DNA of 64,000 bases, taken from assembly GCF_001487105.1 (NCBI RefSeq), contig NZ_LN913001.1, positions 707,353 through 771,352 of the forward strand. The letters run 5' to 3'. Under the pieces are notes generated by a model. That model had not been told where the DNA came from, searched no databases, and saw only the letters and a program-made list of their open reading frames with translations. The stretch is from Mediterraneibacter massiliensis. GTDB lineage: Bacteria; Bacillota; Clostridia; Lachnospirales; Lachnospiraceae. Positions within the stretch are counted from its first letter, which is position 1, and each line of letters opens with the position of its first letter. The position numbers and the translations under genes are program-made. This document shows positions 16,931 to 25,999 of the stretch, in pieces.

Positions 16931-18817
16931 ATGACTGCATGGGAAAAATTATGGACAGATGAAAAACTGACAGAGGAAGAAAGGCGGGAAATATGCCATG
17001 AAATGCTGACTACAGAAGCGAGGATGGAGAGACTGATCTTAAAGAATTTTACGGAAAAAGATTTTCAAAAAATAGCAAAGCGCAGAATAGGAGACGGATT
17101 GATCGGCGGAAAGGCCTGTGGACTTCTGACGGCGAGGAAGCTGATCGAAAATATTCTGCCGGAGTATATACCCTTTCTAGAGCCCCACGATTCGTATTTT
17201 ATCGGTTCAGATGTGTTCTATGGTTATGTGAAAGATAATGACTGTATCGAACTGCGGGAAAAGCAGAGAAGAGAAAAAGAACGCTTCAAAGACAGTGAAA
17301 TATTAAAAGAACGTCTTAGAAACGGCGGCTTTTCAGAGAAAATCAAAGAAGGATTTCGCAAGATTATCAGATATTATGATAAAACACCGATCATTGTACG
17401 CTCCAGCAGTTTTTTGGAAGATGGGTATGGCAATGCGTTTTCAGGTAAATATGAATCGGTTTTTTGTATGAGTCAGGGAACGGAGGAAGAACGGCTGTAT
17501 GAACTGGAAGAGGCGGTGCGGAAGGTATATGCCAGTACGATGAATCCGTCGGCGCTGGAATACAGAAGAAAGAGAAAGCTTTTGGGGGCAGATGAACAGA
17601 TGGCCCTTTTAGTACAGAAGGTAGAAGGGCAGAGGTATGAAAAACTGTATATGCCTGTAGCGGCAGGGATGGGGTGCTCTTATAATCCCTACAAATGGAT
17701 GGAACATTTAAATCCGGATGCCGGAATGCTGCGCCTCGTAGCAGGGCTTGGCACAAGAGCGGTAGAGCGTACACCGGGAGATTATCCAAGACTGATAGGA
17801 CTCGACAGAGCACAGGCAAACATGCGTACCACGATCGCAGAACGTCATAAATTCTCCCAAAGGCAAGTAGATGTATTAGATCTGGAGCAGGGAAAGCAGA
17901 ATACGGTTTCTTTAGATAAGATCATAGAACTGCTTCCTTCATGGCAGAAGAAGATGATCCTAAGCCATGATACAGAGGCGGAATATCTTCTGGCGCAGAG
18001 AGGACGTTATCGAAAAATTTATTTTTCAGATTGTCAGGGAATCGTAGATAACACTGAGTTTATACGTATGATGCGAAAAACGCTGAAAATGCTGGAAAAA
18101 GAATATGAGCGTCCGGTAGATGTCGAATTTGCTTTGTCCAGTCCACAAAAAGAAGTGTGGAGGGTAAATCTTTTGCAGTGCAGACCGCTGCAGACATCTG
18201 CGTCTGAACAGATAGAGATACCGGAAGAATGGGAAGAAGAATTTTTATTTGATGTGAGGCGCACTTCCATGCGCCGCTCAAAGAAAGAGCGATTGGATCG
18301 GATTGTTTGGGTGGATCCACAGAAATATTATGAATGTCCGTATGTGAAGAAGCCGGATATAGGACGGCTGATAGGCAGGATCAACCAGTATTACGAGGAA
18401 GAAGACAAAAAACTAATGCTGTTGGTGCCGGGAAGGATAGGAACCTCATCACCGGAACTGGGGGTACCCGTCGTCTATGCGGATATCAGTCAGTTTGCCG
18501 CAATCTGCGAAGTAGCCTACAGCAAAGCAGGATACAGACCGGAACTGTCGTATGGGAGCCATATGTTTCAGGATCTGGTAGAGGCAGACGTATACTATGG
18601 AGCAATCAACGAAAACAGTAGGACAAAGATATACCGTCCAGAATTACTGAAAACATGCAAGGAAATCCTGCTGGATCTTTTTCCTGATGAGACAGAACTT
18701 TCCGAGATCGTAAAGATCTATGATATCTCAGACCGGGACGCTAGGCTTATTTTAGATGCCAGAGAAGGCAGAGCGGTCTGCCTTCTCCACAAGAAAGAAG
18801 GAGACCGTTGTCCGTAA
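16931..18817 (+). CDS. Stand-alone PEP/pyruvate-binding domain protein (PPDK/PEP synthase N-terminal-like)
   Basis: About 628 residues. ATG 16931 has AGGAG seven bases upstream; longer readings start inside the LysR end. It matches the ATP-grasp nucleotide-binding part of pyruvate phosphate dikinase and PEP synthase: GLIGGKACGLLTARKL near the start, IIVRSSSFLEDG then AFSGKYESVF, and a conserved NLLQCRPLQ. I see no phosphohistidine swivel motif (GGxxSHxA) and no C-terminal PEP barrel, so it cannot complete the dikinase reaction alone. The C-terminal 200 residues are not recognised. The substrate is unknown; a role as an ATP-dependent phosphotransferase is inference. Confidence 0.75.
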   Translation: MTAWEKLWTDEKLTEEERREICHEMLTTEARMERLILKNFTEKDFQKIAKRRIGDGLIGGKACGLLTARKLIENILPEYIPFLEPHDSYFIGSDVFYGYVKDNDCIELREKQRREKERFKDSEILKERLRNGGFSEKIKEGFRKIIRYYDKTPIIVRSSSFLEDGYGNAFSGKYESVFCMSQGTEEERLYELEEAVRKVYASTMNPSALEYRRKRKLLGADEQMALLVQKVEGQRYEKLYMPVAAGMGCSYNPYKWMEHLNPDAGMLRLVAGLGTRAVERTPGDYPRLIGLDRAQANMRTTIAERHKFSQRQVDVLDLEQGKQNTVSLDKIIELLPSWQKKMILSHDTEAEYLLAQRGRYRKIYFSDCQGIVDNTEFIRMMRKTLKMLEKEYERPVDVEFALSSPQKEVWRVNLLQCRPLQTSASEQIEIPEEWEEEFLFDVRRTSMRRSKKERLDRIVWVDPQKYYECPYVKKPDIGRLIGRINQYYEEEDKKLMLLVPGRIGTSSPELGVPVVYADISQFAAICEVAYSKAGYRPELSYGSHMFQDLVEADVYYGAINENSRTKIYRPELLKTCKEILLDLFPDETELSEIVKIYDISDRDARLILDAREGRAVCLLHKKEGDRCP

Positions 18818-18842
18818 AAAGGCAAAAAGTTTAGCTTTTGTC
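18816..18842 (-). terminator. Weak terminator of the downstream LysR gene
   Basis: On the minus strand, GACAAAAG pairs with CTTTTTGCC with one bulge and runs into TTTTT (complement of 18816-18820). It overlaps the LysR stop region. Confidence 0.35.
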
Positions 18843-19728
18843 ATACGACGGTCTTGCATATTTCCAAAAATTTCAGACTGCCGGCGGTAAAAAAACTGTT
18901 CTTCATCCATGCAAAACTAAAAGTATTGCGGGAAGAAAAATTCCGGATATAAATTTGTTTTAAGGTTCCGTTATCTAAATTTTCCTGTACGACAAAACGA
19001 TAGATAAAAGAAATTCCCATATTTTCCATGACTAGTTTTTTGACGGCATTGATCGTTCCGATCTCTATATAAGACTGAAAATTTCCCAATTCCTGATTGT
19101 GTGCCTGAAGGATATGCATCAGATTCCGGTGAGAGTTTGTATCATTCTCACGGAATATGAGACGATAAGCGTTCAAATCTTGAAAATCCACCGTTTGGCC
19201 GGCAAGAGGATGCTGCGGGGAACAGACACAGATCGTTTCCACTTCAAATAACTCTTCACTCTCATAAGTAGAGGAAGGGCAGTAGGCATCTGTTAGACAG
19301 CATTGGATACGTCCTTCCTGGAGCCATGTGAGGAGTGTGTCGGCTTCGCCCAGATACAGACTGACCTTCATATCCGGATATTTTTTTAAGTATTGCGCGA
19401 TCATATGCGGAACGAGAGACTCGCCGGCAGTTGTTACGGTGCCGAGTTTCAGTTCATTGTCTTTTTTGGGAGGCGCCATCATTTTCTCCAGGATCAGAGC
19501 GGAATCCGAACGAATAGTCTGAGCAAAGGAGCGGAGAAGTTTGCCTTTTTCCGTAAGATGGAGACGTCGCTTTTCATCATAATAAAAAAGTTTGGCGTCA
19601 TAATATTTTTCCAGATATTTGATGTGCTGGGATACCGCCGGCTGTGTGATATTTAATTGGCTGGCGGTCTGTGTATAATTCCTTGTCTCACAGAGGGTTA
19701 GAAATGTTGCTAGTTTTAAATCCAACAT
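18841..19728 (-). CDS. LysR-family regulator of the nitrilase/permease cluster
   Basis: A 295-residue protein with a typical LysR helix-turn-helix (NYTQTASQLNITQPAVSQHI) and an effector domain. It is divergent from the nitrilase-NCS1-M29 genes across a 160-base gap containing TATACC and GGTATA half-sites (about 19750-19786) and TATAAT at 19822-19827. This makes it the likely regulator of that cluster. The inducer is unknown; a heterocycle or its breakdown product would fit the permease. Confidence 0.88.
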   Translation of the reverse strand: MLDLKLATFLTLCETRNYTQTASQLNITQPAVSQHIKYLEKYYDAKLFYYDEKRRLHLTEKGKLLRSFAQTIRSDSALILEKMMAPPKKDNELKLGTVTTAGESLVPHMIAQYLKKYPDMKVSLYLGEADTLLTWLQEGRIQCCLTDAYCPSSTYESEELFEVETICVCSPQHPLAGQTVDFQDLNAYRLIFRENDTNSHRNLMHILQAHNQELGNFQSYIEIGTINAVKKLVMENMGISFIYRFVVQENLDNGTLKQIYIRNFSSRNTFSFAWMKNSFFTAGSLKFLEICKTVV

Positions 19729-19888
19729 AAAAGAACCGTCCTTTCCTTGCTATACCGACGTTATAAATCGTACTTATCAGGGTATAAAATAATATGATTT
19801 CATTTTAGATGAATCTTTTGGTATAATCAAGGAAAATGTAAAGGGTTTTACAGCAGTTTATTTGTGGAAATTGCGGAAAGGAGGAAAA

Positions 19889-20668
19889 ATGCTGAAATTA
19901 GGGATTGTGCAATTTGCTGTAATAGAAGGAGAAGTAGAAAGGAATTGTGCGCATTTTGAACACGAGGTGAAAAAATATTCGGGAAAAGACCTTGATCTAC
20001 TTTGTTTCCCGGAGTTATGTATCAGCGGATACAAGTTCGAAAAAGGAAAACTGTTGGATGAAAGGGCATATGTATCAGGTCTGGCGGCACGGTATGAGCA
20101 GCCGATCCTTGCAGGCGTACAGTCTGTCCATGAAGGAAAGTGCTACGATGCAGTCTGTCTTTGGGATGAAACGGGGAAGCTGGTAGGGGAATATAAAAAG
20201 ATTCATCTGTGGGCTACAGAAAATGATTATTTTGACAGAGGCGATGCATTGATTGCAGTAGACTTCAGAGGCTGGAAGATTGGTATGTTGATCTGTGCAG
20301 ATTTAGGGTTTGCGGAGATTTCCACCCCACTGGCTCTTGATAAAGGCGCAGATGTGATCCTATATCCGAGTGCATGGGGATATGGCTGGGAAGAACTGTT
20401 TTCTGGCTGCGGAAGGACAAGAGCCGCAGAAAATCAAGTGTATACAGTTGCATTAAACCGTGCGTGCGGAGACGAAAAGTACTGTGGCAATTCAACCGTA
20501 TCAGGACCGGACGGGACAGTGCTTTTACGACTGCAGACAACAGAGGAAGCTTATGGAGAAGTTATCCTTGAAAAAGGAAAGCTGGAGGAAGCAAGAACGG
20601 GGATTCCGTGGCGCCGGATGAAACGCCCGGAAATCTACAGGCAGATAGCTGACAATACAAAACATTAG
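19889..20668 (+). CDS. Nitrilase-superfamily amidohydrolase
   Basis: A 259-residue protein. ATG 19889 directly follows AAAGGAGGAAAA, so an upstream TTG start is unlikely. The Glu-Lys-Cys triad is visible: E42 in FPELCISGY, K104 in EYKKIHLW and C136 in GMLICADLG. The family hydrolyses carbon-nitrogen bonds in amides, N-carbamoyl compounds or nitriles. It is first in a unit with an NCS1 permease and two M29-like enzymes, so it probably acts on a product of an imported nitrogen compound. The exact substrate cannot be read from sequence. Confidence 0.85.
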   Translation: MLKLGIVQFAVIEGEVERNCAHFEHEVKKYSGKDLDLLCFPELCISGYKFEKGKLLDERAYVSGLAARYEQPILAGVQSVHEGKCYDAVCLWDETGKLVGEYKKIHLWATENDYFDRGDALIAVDFRGWKIGMLICADLGFAEISTPLALDKGADVILYPSAWGYGWEELFSGCGRTRAAENQVYTVALNRACGDEKYCGNSTVSGPDGTVLLRLQTTEEAYGEVILEKGKLEEARTGIPWRRMKRPEIYRQIADNTKH

Positions 20669-20688
20669 CAGATAGGAGAAAATGAGAT

Positions 20689-22005
20689 ATGTTTGATGAA
20701 AAACCGATGAAAAGTGAGGGGGCGGTTGCGGCAGACGAGCCAATGACTCCGATACCGCTGGAACAAAGAGAAAAATGGGTAACTCCTGCAGTTGTATTCG
20801 GCGGCTTGGAGTTTAGTGTATCCGTGCTGATGATTGGTGCGACCCTGATCGGTGCGTTCGGGCTGAAGGGAATGATACCGGTTGTATTGTTTACATTCCT
20901 GATCCTTACATGGGGCGGAAATACGATCAGCGGATATATGGGAGCAAAAACAGGTCTGTCCTCTTCCGTTATCGCAAGACAGGGATTTGGAGATAAGCAG
21001 GCAAAATTCATCATTGCCCTTGTGATCGGTGTTATCAGTATGGGATGGTGGGCGATCCAGACATCTGTGACAGGAAATGCGTTGTGTGTAATCCTAGGAA
21101 TCGACTACACGGTGGAAAAAGTACCGTGGGCGATCGTGACGATCATCGTAGGTGCGTTGTTTGCAGTTCCGGCGATCATTGGATATTCTTCTATGAAATG
21201 GACGGATTATTTGGCAGTGCCATGTGGACTGTTGCTTTGTATCGTAGGCATCTACCTCGCTTTAAAGAATGTTGGCTGGTCTCACATTATGAGCTATCAG
21301 GGAAGCGGGGAACTGACTTTTGCAGCAGGGGTTACAACACTTCTGGGAATGAATGTTTCACAATTTGTCATATCTGCAGATTATACAAGATATGCGAAAC
21401 CAAAATGGAAAGATAATATTTTGATTCCGCTGGGAATCATTGCAATCGGTATTCCGCTCGTGTTTATCGGGGGAATCATGGCAGCAGGAAACGGAACAGC
21501 AGATATCGTAGCAGTTATGCAGGGATTAGGCTTCCCAATCTGGGGCTTTATCGTACTGTGGCTGGCTTCCTGGACGAGCCAGCTCGTAAACAACTATACA
21601 ATGGGACTTTCCTTCTCCAATATCCTGAATGTAAAGACAGGAAAAGGAAGAGCGATGGTAACTCTTGGCGCTACAGTAATATCGATCATTCTTTCTTTGT
21701 GGGGAATCTTGGATCACTTTACAGACTTGCTGAATTTGGCTGCCTTGTTGTATCCGGCTATTGCAGGCGTTATGTTTGTTGATTTCTTTGCAAGAAAAGA
21801 AAAATGGGAAGATAAAACCGGCTGGAACTTTATTGCTACACTGGCAATGGCAGTCGGTGCAGTAGTGGGGTATGTGACAACATATGTAGTAAGTGTCGGA
21901 ATTCCGCCGCTTCAGTCTCTGCTTGTCACAGGAGTCGTATATTATGTTGCAATGCGGATCAAAGCGAAAGCAGCGCCGGATAAATTTACAGAAGGCATGT
22001 TTTAA
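20689..22005 (+). CDS. NCS1-family permease (cytosine/purine/hydantoin type)
   Basis: A 438-residue integral membrane protein with about 12 hydrophobic segments after a hydrophilic N-terminus of about 30 residues. WVTPAVVFGGLEFSVSVLM, GLSSSVIARQGFG, the SMGWWAIQTSVTGN segment and a YTRYAKPKW loop fit the nucleobase:cation symporter-1 family (CodB-like). It imports a nucleobase or related heterocycle with a cation. It lies 20 bases after the nitrilase gene and 37 bases before the first M29-like gene. Substrate assignment within NCS1 is uncertain. Confidence 0.88.
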   Translation: MFDEKPMKSEGAVAADEPMTPIPLEQREKWVTPAVVFGGLEFSVSVLMIGATLIGAFGLKGMIPVVLFTFLILTWGGNTISGYMGAKTGLSSSVIARQGFGDKQAKFIIALVIGVISMGWWAIQTSVTGNALCVILGIDYTVEKVPWAIVTIIVGALFAVPAIIGYSSMKWTDYLAVPCGLLLCIVGIYLALKNVGWSHIMSYQGSGELTFAAGVTTLLGMNVSQFVISADYTRYAKPKWKDNILIPLGIIAIGIPLVFIGGIMAAGNGTADIVAVMQGLGFPIWGFIVLWLASWTSQLVNNYTMGLSFSNILNVKTGKGRAMVTLGATVISIILSLWGILDHFTDLLNLAALLYPAIAGVMFVDFFARKEKWEDKTGWNFIATLAMAVGAVVGYVTTYVVSVGIPPLQSLLVTGVVYYVAMRIKAKAAPDKFTEGMF

Positions 22006-22042
22006 TATGTATCAATAGTAAAAGCAGAGAGGAAGGATAAGA

Positions 22043-23110
22043 ATGGAATATCCAATAGGGATCGAGATGACAGAAGAGTATCTGTCCTATGAAGTACAGA
22101 GCGCAGCGATGAAGCTTGTGCGGGATGTAATGCTTGTAAAGCCTGGAGAAAATGTTGTGATAACAGCAGATACATCGACAGATATGCGTGTGGTAGAAGC
22201 AGCTATGAAGGCGGCTTACACGATTGGAGCATTCCCCGTGCTGATCAAGTATCCGACGACAGGCAAGGCGTTTGAAGAGCCGGCGCTTCCGGTGGCAAAT
22301 GCAGTAGCGGCTGCGGACGTGTGGATTGAATTCGCATATTACTGCGTGATGCATTCTCCTTGCTTCCAGAAAGCAATCGCCAATGGAGCAAGATATACAT
22401 GTCTGTGTGGGATGGATACGATCATGCTTGTCAATACGGTCGGGAAAATTGATTATCCGCTGGTGGTAGAATTCGGTGAATACCTGACCCAGAGAGTACA
22501 GAAAGCAGATGAAGTAATCGTGCGGGATGCCAACGGAACAGACTTAAAAGCCTATAACCGGGGAAGAAAGGTAAAACATTCCGGACAGCTGGCAACGAAG
22601 AAAGGCTATCCGATCATGCTGGGCGGACAGGTGAGCTGGTGCCCGGTGGAGGAGACGATCGAAGGTACGATCGTATTTGATGCGGCCTTATTCCCGCCTG
22701 CTGAGATCGGGATTTTACGAGATACTGTAAAAGTAACCTTCCACGAAGGCAGAGTAACAGATATAAGCGGCGGAGCCCAGGCGCAGATCTTCAAGAAATG
22801 GATCGATTCTTTCAATGATCCGAATATGTACCGTTTGGCACACTATTCTATTGGCTTTAATCCGGGTGTGCGTAAGGCGACGGGAAGGATTGTGGAAGAT
22901 GAACGGATTTTTGGCTGTATCGAATTTGGAATCGGAAGTCAGGGAGCCAGCTTAAACGGTGCGTTCTGGGATGCGGCCGCACATACGGACGGTGTAGTAT
23001 CTAAGCCGACGATCATACTGGACGGTGAAGTTATTGAAGAAAACGGAGTCTATAAGGATCCGATATGTGCAGAGTACTGCAGAAAACTGGGAATTGCGGA
23101 ATATCAATAA
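22043..23110 (+). CDS. M29/NicX-like metalloenzyme, copy 1
   Basis: A 355-residue protein of the family that holds thermophilic M29 aminopeptidases and NicX (2,5-dihydroxypyridine dioxygenase). H267 in RLAHYSIGFNPG and H314/D316 in AAHTDG fall in the pattern of the NicX iron ligands (two His and an Asp). The M29 double-zinc set is not obvious. GAGAGGAAGG precedes the ATG. It is next to an NCS1 permease and a nitrilase, which favours breakdown of an imported heterocycle over peptide cleavage. An oxygen-dependent reaction would be odd in an anaerobe, so a hydrolytic role is also possible. It shares its N- and C-termini closely with copy 2. Confidence 0.75.
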   Translation: MEYPIGIEMTEEYLSYEVQSAAMKLVRDVMLVKPGENVVITADTSTDMRVVEAAMKAAYTIGAFPVLIKYPTTGKAFEEPALPVANAVAAADVWIEFAYYCVMHSPCFQKAIANGARYTCLCGMDTIMLVNTVGKIDYPLVVEFGEYLTQRVQKADEVIVRDANGTDLKAYNRGRKVKHSGQLATKKGYPIMLGGQVSWCPVEETIEGTIVFDAALFPPAEIGILRDTVKVTFHEGRVTDISGGAQAQIFKKWIDSFNDPNMYRLAHYSIGFNPGVRKATGRIVEDERIFGCIEFGIGSQGASLNGAFWDAAAHTDGVVSKPTIILDGEVIEENGVYKDPICAEYCRKLGIAEYQ

Positions 23111-23171
23111 CCGCAGTATAGTGGAAACAGAAAAATAAAAAAATAAATTTATATAAAAGGAGGATTTCATT

Positions 23172-24236
23172 ATGGAGTACCCAATTGGAATCGAAATGTC
23201 ACCAGATTATTTGTCTTATGAAGTGAGCAAGGCAGCTTACAAGCTCGTAAAAGAAGTAATGCTTGTAGAGCCTGGCGAGAATGTGGTAGTAACAGGAGAT
23301 ACTTCCACGGACAAGAGAGTGTTGGATGCGATCATGAACGCAGCCTATATCGTAGGTGCCAATCCGGTATTGGTATATTGCCCGACATCAGATGCTGCAT
23401 ATGCAGAACCGGTCGCTCCACTTGGAAATGCAGTGGCAGTAGCAGATGTGTGGATCGAGCTTTCTTATGCATCTATTATGCTGTGCGAATCCTGGAGAAA
23501 AGCAATCGACTTTGGATGCCGTTATATCAACCTGACCGGTATGGATGTAACGATGATCGTAAATTGTATCGGAAAAGTTGATGTGGCAGGAGTTGTAGAA
23601 TTAGGTGAAGCATTGAAGGCAAAAATGGAAGCCGGCAATGAGATTATCATTAAAGATGAAAACGGTACATATCTGACAGCAAAAAATGAAGGAAGAAAAG
23701 TTCGTCACTCCGGACAGCTTGCTACATTTAAAGGATATCCGTTCATGATGTGCGGACAGATCAGCTGGTGCCCGATCGAGGAGACGATCAATGGAACATT
23801 AGTATTTGACGCAGCAATCTTCCCACCGACAGATATGGGAATCCTTTCTGAACCAGTGAAGCTGACTCTGGAAAACGGACGTGTGACAAAGGTAGAAGGC
23901 GGAAAAGAGGCAGAGCGCTTTGACGCATGGCTGCATTCTTTCAATGACCCGAATATGTTCCGTCTGGCACATTATTCCTTAGGTTTCAACCCGGGTGTAT
24001 CCAAAGCGACAGGACGAATCGTAGAAGACGAGAGAATCTTCGGCTGTATGGAATTCGGAATCGGAAGCCAGGGCAAGATGATCAGAGGAAGTTACTGGAC
24101 AGCAGCATCTCATACAGACGGTGTAGTATCTAAACCTTCTATCATACTGGATGGCAAAGCAATTGAAGAAAATGGAAAATATGTAGACCCTGAACTTGCG
24201 GCAATCTGCAAGAAAATGGGTGTAGCAGGATATTAA
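23172..24236 (+). CDS. M29/NicX-like metalloenzyme, copy 2
   Basis: A 354-residue tandem paralogue of the preceding gene, with H267, H314 and D316 at the same numbers. Both copies begin MEYPIGIEM, and long stretches agree (SFNDPNM then RLAHYS, and GRIVEDERIFGC). The middle third, near residues 95-155, differs most and probably shapes substrate choice or subunit contacts. AAAGGAGGA precedes the ATG. A terminator follows. The two may form a heteromer or act on related substrates (inference). Confidence 0.75.
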   Translation: MEYPIGIEMSPDYLSYEVSKAAYKLVKEVMLVEPGENVVVTGDTSTDKRVLDAIMNAAYIVGANPVLVYCPTSDAAYAEPVAPLGNAVAVADVWIELSYASIMLCESWRKAIDFGCRYINLTGMDVTMIVNCIGKVDVAGVVELGEALKAKMEAGNEIIIKDENGTYLTAKNEGRKVRHSGQLATFKGYPFMMCGQISWCPIEETINGTLVFDAAIFPPTDMGILSEPVKLTLENGRVTKVEGGKEAERFDAWLHSFNDPNMFRLAHYSLGFNPGVSKATGRIVEDERIFGCMEFGIGSQGKMIRGSYWTAASHTDGVVSKPSIILDGKAIEENGKYVDPELAAICKKMGVAGY

Positions 24237-24260
24237 GATCCTGCCAAAGAGGGAAGAAGG

Positions 24261-24299
24261 AAGGAGGGTACCCGTATTTTTTACGCGTACCCTTCTTTT
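24261..24299 (+). terminator. Rho-independent terminator
   Basis: An AAGGAGGGTAC arm (from 24261) pairs with GTACCCTTCTT across a short loop and ends in CTTCTTTTG. It closes the permease/M29 unit. Confidence 0.75.
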
Positions 24300-24328
24300 G
24301 AAAATGGGATGGTTAGAAAGGAGAATGT

Positions 24329-25924
24329 ATGAGGGATAACAATACAAATACGGAAAAGACGACATTTGAAAAAATAAAATTTTCAGAGCCGGTAACAATT
24401 ATTTTCGGTTCTCTTCTGGCGGTTTTATCAGGTATCATCTGTATGCAGATCATGGGAAAAGTAGGTGTATCTGCAAATACATCCATTCTCGGTGCGGTGT
24501 TTGCAATGTTGATCGCCAGAATACCAATGACGATATTCAGCAACTTTAAGAGCAAAGAGCGCCAGAATTATATTCAGACGATCGTATCAGGAGCAGGTTT
24601 TTCAGCGGCAAACTGTGCGTTTGTAGCTGTTGCGATCCTGTTCGTGATGGGAGAGACGAAGGCGATCCTTCCAATGGCGATCGGAACGATTTTTGGAACC
24701 GTTGTTTCTGTTTATACGGTCGGAGCACTTTTTGATTCTCCACTGTTCCCGGCAAAAGAAGCTTGGGCGCCGGGAGTAGCGACTGCAGAAGTAATCGAAG
24801 CCGGAGACGAAGGCGGAGAGAAAGCGAAAAGAGTTGTACAGGGAATCGTAGTCGGAATCGTGGGAAGTATCTTTAAACTCCCTGTAGGTGCGGTTGGTAT
24901 CGTATTTATTGCAAATATCGTTTCTATGCTCGCACTGGGTATAGGGCTTCTGATCCGGGGCTACGCAATGCCGTTAACAGGATTTGATATTGGTGCGACG
25001 AATATTCCACAGGGTATCATGGTAGGCGCCGGACTGGTTGCACTGGTGCAGTCTGTATATTCTATCTATCAGAGCTCGTCTAAGAAAAAACGTGCGCAGG
25101 CAGAGCGGATAGAAATGGAAGAAGGACTTACTGTATCCGCAGCCAGCACAAAGAAGACATTGATCATAGCATTGCTGACTCATGTAGGAGGCGGTGTGCT
25201 CACAGGGATTATTTGCGGTATTTTCACAGGAATGTCACCGGCTACAATGGTTTTGTGGATCGCATGGACGGCATTTTCTTCTATCGCTTCCATGATCATC
25301 ATTGGAAAAGCGGCAATGTATTCCGGATGGTTCCCGGGATTTGCCGTTACAACAATTTTTATGACACTTGGCGTTTTGATGGGCTTCAACCCGATCGCAG
25401 TAGCGGTTATGACAGGTTATATCAGCGCTGTAGGACCATGTTTTGCAGATATGGGATATGACTTGAAAACAGGGTGGATCCTTCGTGGAAAGAGCGAGAA
25501 CAAAGAACATGAAGTATACGGAAGAAAACAGCAGGTATATATCGAGATGCTTGGTGCAGTGATTGGGATTATCGTTGTTATGTTTTTTGCGGATATGACG
25601 ATGAAAGACGGGCTGATTCCGGCTACAAGTTATGTATTTGCTACTGCGGCAGAAGCCGGAACGAACCTGGCATTAGTTAAAGAACTGGCAATCTGGGCAA
25701 TCCCTGGAGCAATTATTCAGTTTATCGGAAGAAAGTATATGTTCGGTGTACTGCTGGCAACAGGTCTTTTGATCAACAATCCAATCTATGGAATCGGCGT
25801 TGTTATTGCTGTCATCATCCGTAAGATCATCGGAGATGAATTTATGAACTGCCGTGACGCTGGTTTGATCGCAGGAGACGGGCTGTACGGCTTTTTCTCC
25901 AGTCTGATTAAGATGTTTATGTAA
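24329..25924 (+). CDS. OPT/YSL-family transporter
   Basis: A 531-residue membrane protein with many helices. The conserved AKEAWAPGVATAEVIEAGDE loop and a DIGATNIPQGIMVG segment match bacterial OPT/YSL transporters, which import small peptides or metal chelates. GAAAGGAG precedes ATG 24329. The dipeptidase downstream, 75 bases away, suggests a peptide uptake and cleavage pair. The terminator before it separates it from the M29 genes, though the whole region may answer to the same LysR protein. Confidence 0.85.
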   Translation: MRDNNTNTEKTTFEKIKFSEPVTIIFGSLLAVLSGIICMQIMGKVGVSANTSILGAVFAMLIARIPMTIFSNFKSKERQNYIQTIVSGAGFSAANCAFVAVAILFVMGETKAILPMAIGTIFGTVVSVYTVGALFDSPLFPAKEAWAPGVATAEVIEAGDEGGEKAKRVVQGIVVGIVGSIFKLPVGAVGIVFIANIVSMLALGIGLLIRGYAMPLTGFDIGATNIPQGIMVGAGLVALVQSVYSIYQSSSKKKRAQAERIEMEEGLTVSAASTKKTLIIALLTHVGGGVLTGIICGIFTGMSPATMVLWIAWTAFSSIASMIIIGKAAMYSGWFPGFAVTTIFMTLGVLMGFNPIAVAVMTGYISAVGPCFADMGYDLKTGWILRGKSENKEHEVYGRKQQVYIEMLGAVIGIIVVMFFADMTMKDGLIPATSYVFATAAEAGTNLALVKELAIWAIPGAIIQFIGRKYMFGVLLATGLLINNPIYGIGVVIAVIIRKIIGDEFMNCRDAGLIAGDGLYGFFSSLIKMFM

Positions 25925-25999
25925 AGACGTCCTTTTTGCCTGGACAGTCTGGAAAAGACATAGAATGGGTGAACATAAAAATACGGGAAGGGAAAAGAT

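Noticed and set aside
18762..18787. An 11-base perfect hairpin as terminator of the PEP/pyruvate-binding gene
   Set aside because: It lies inside the coding sequence 30 bases before the stop and has no T-run.
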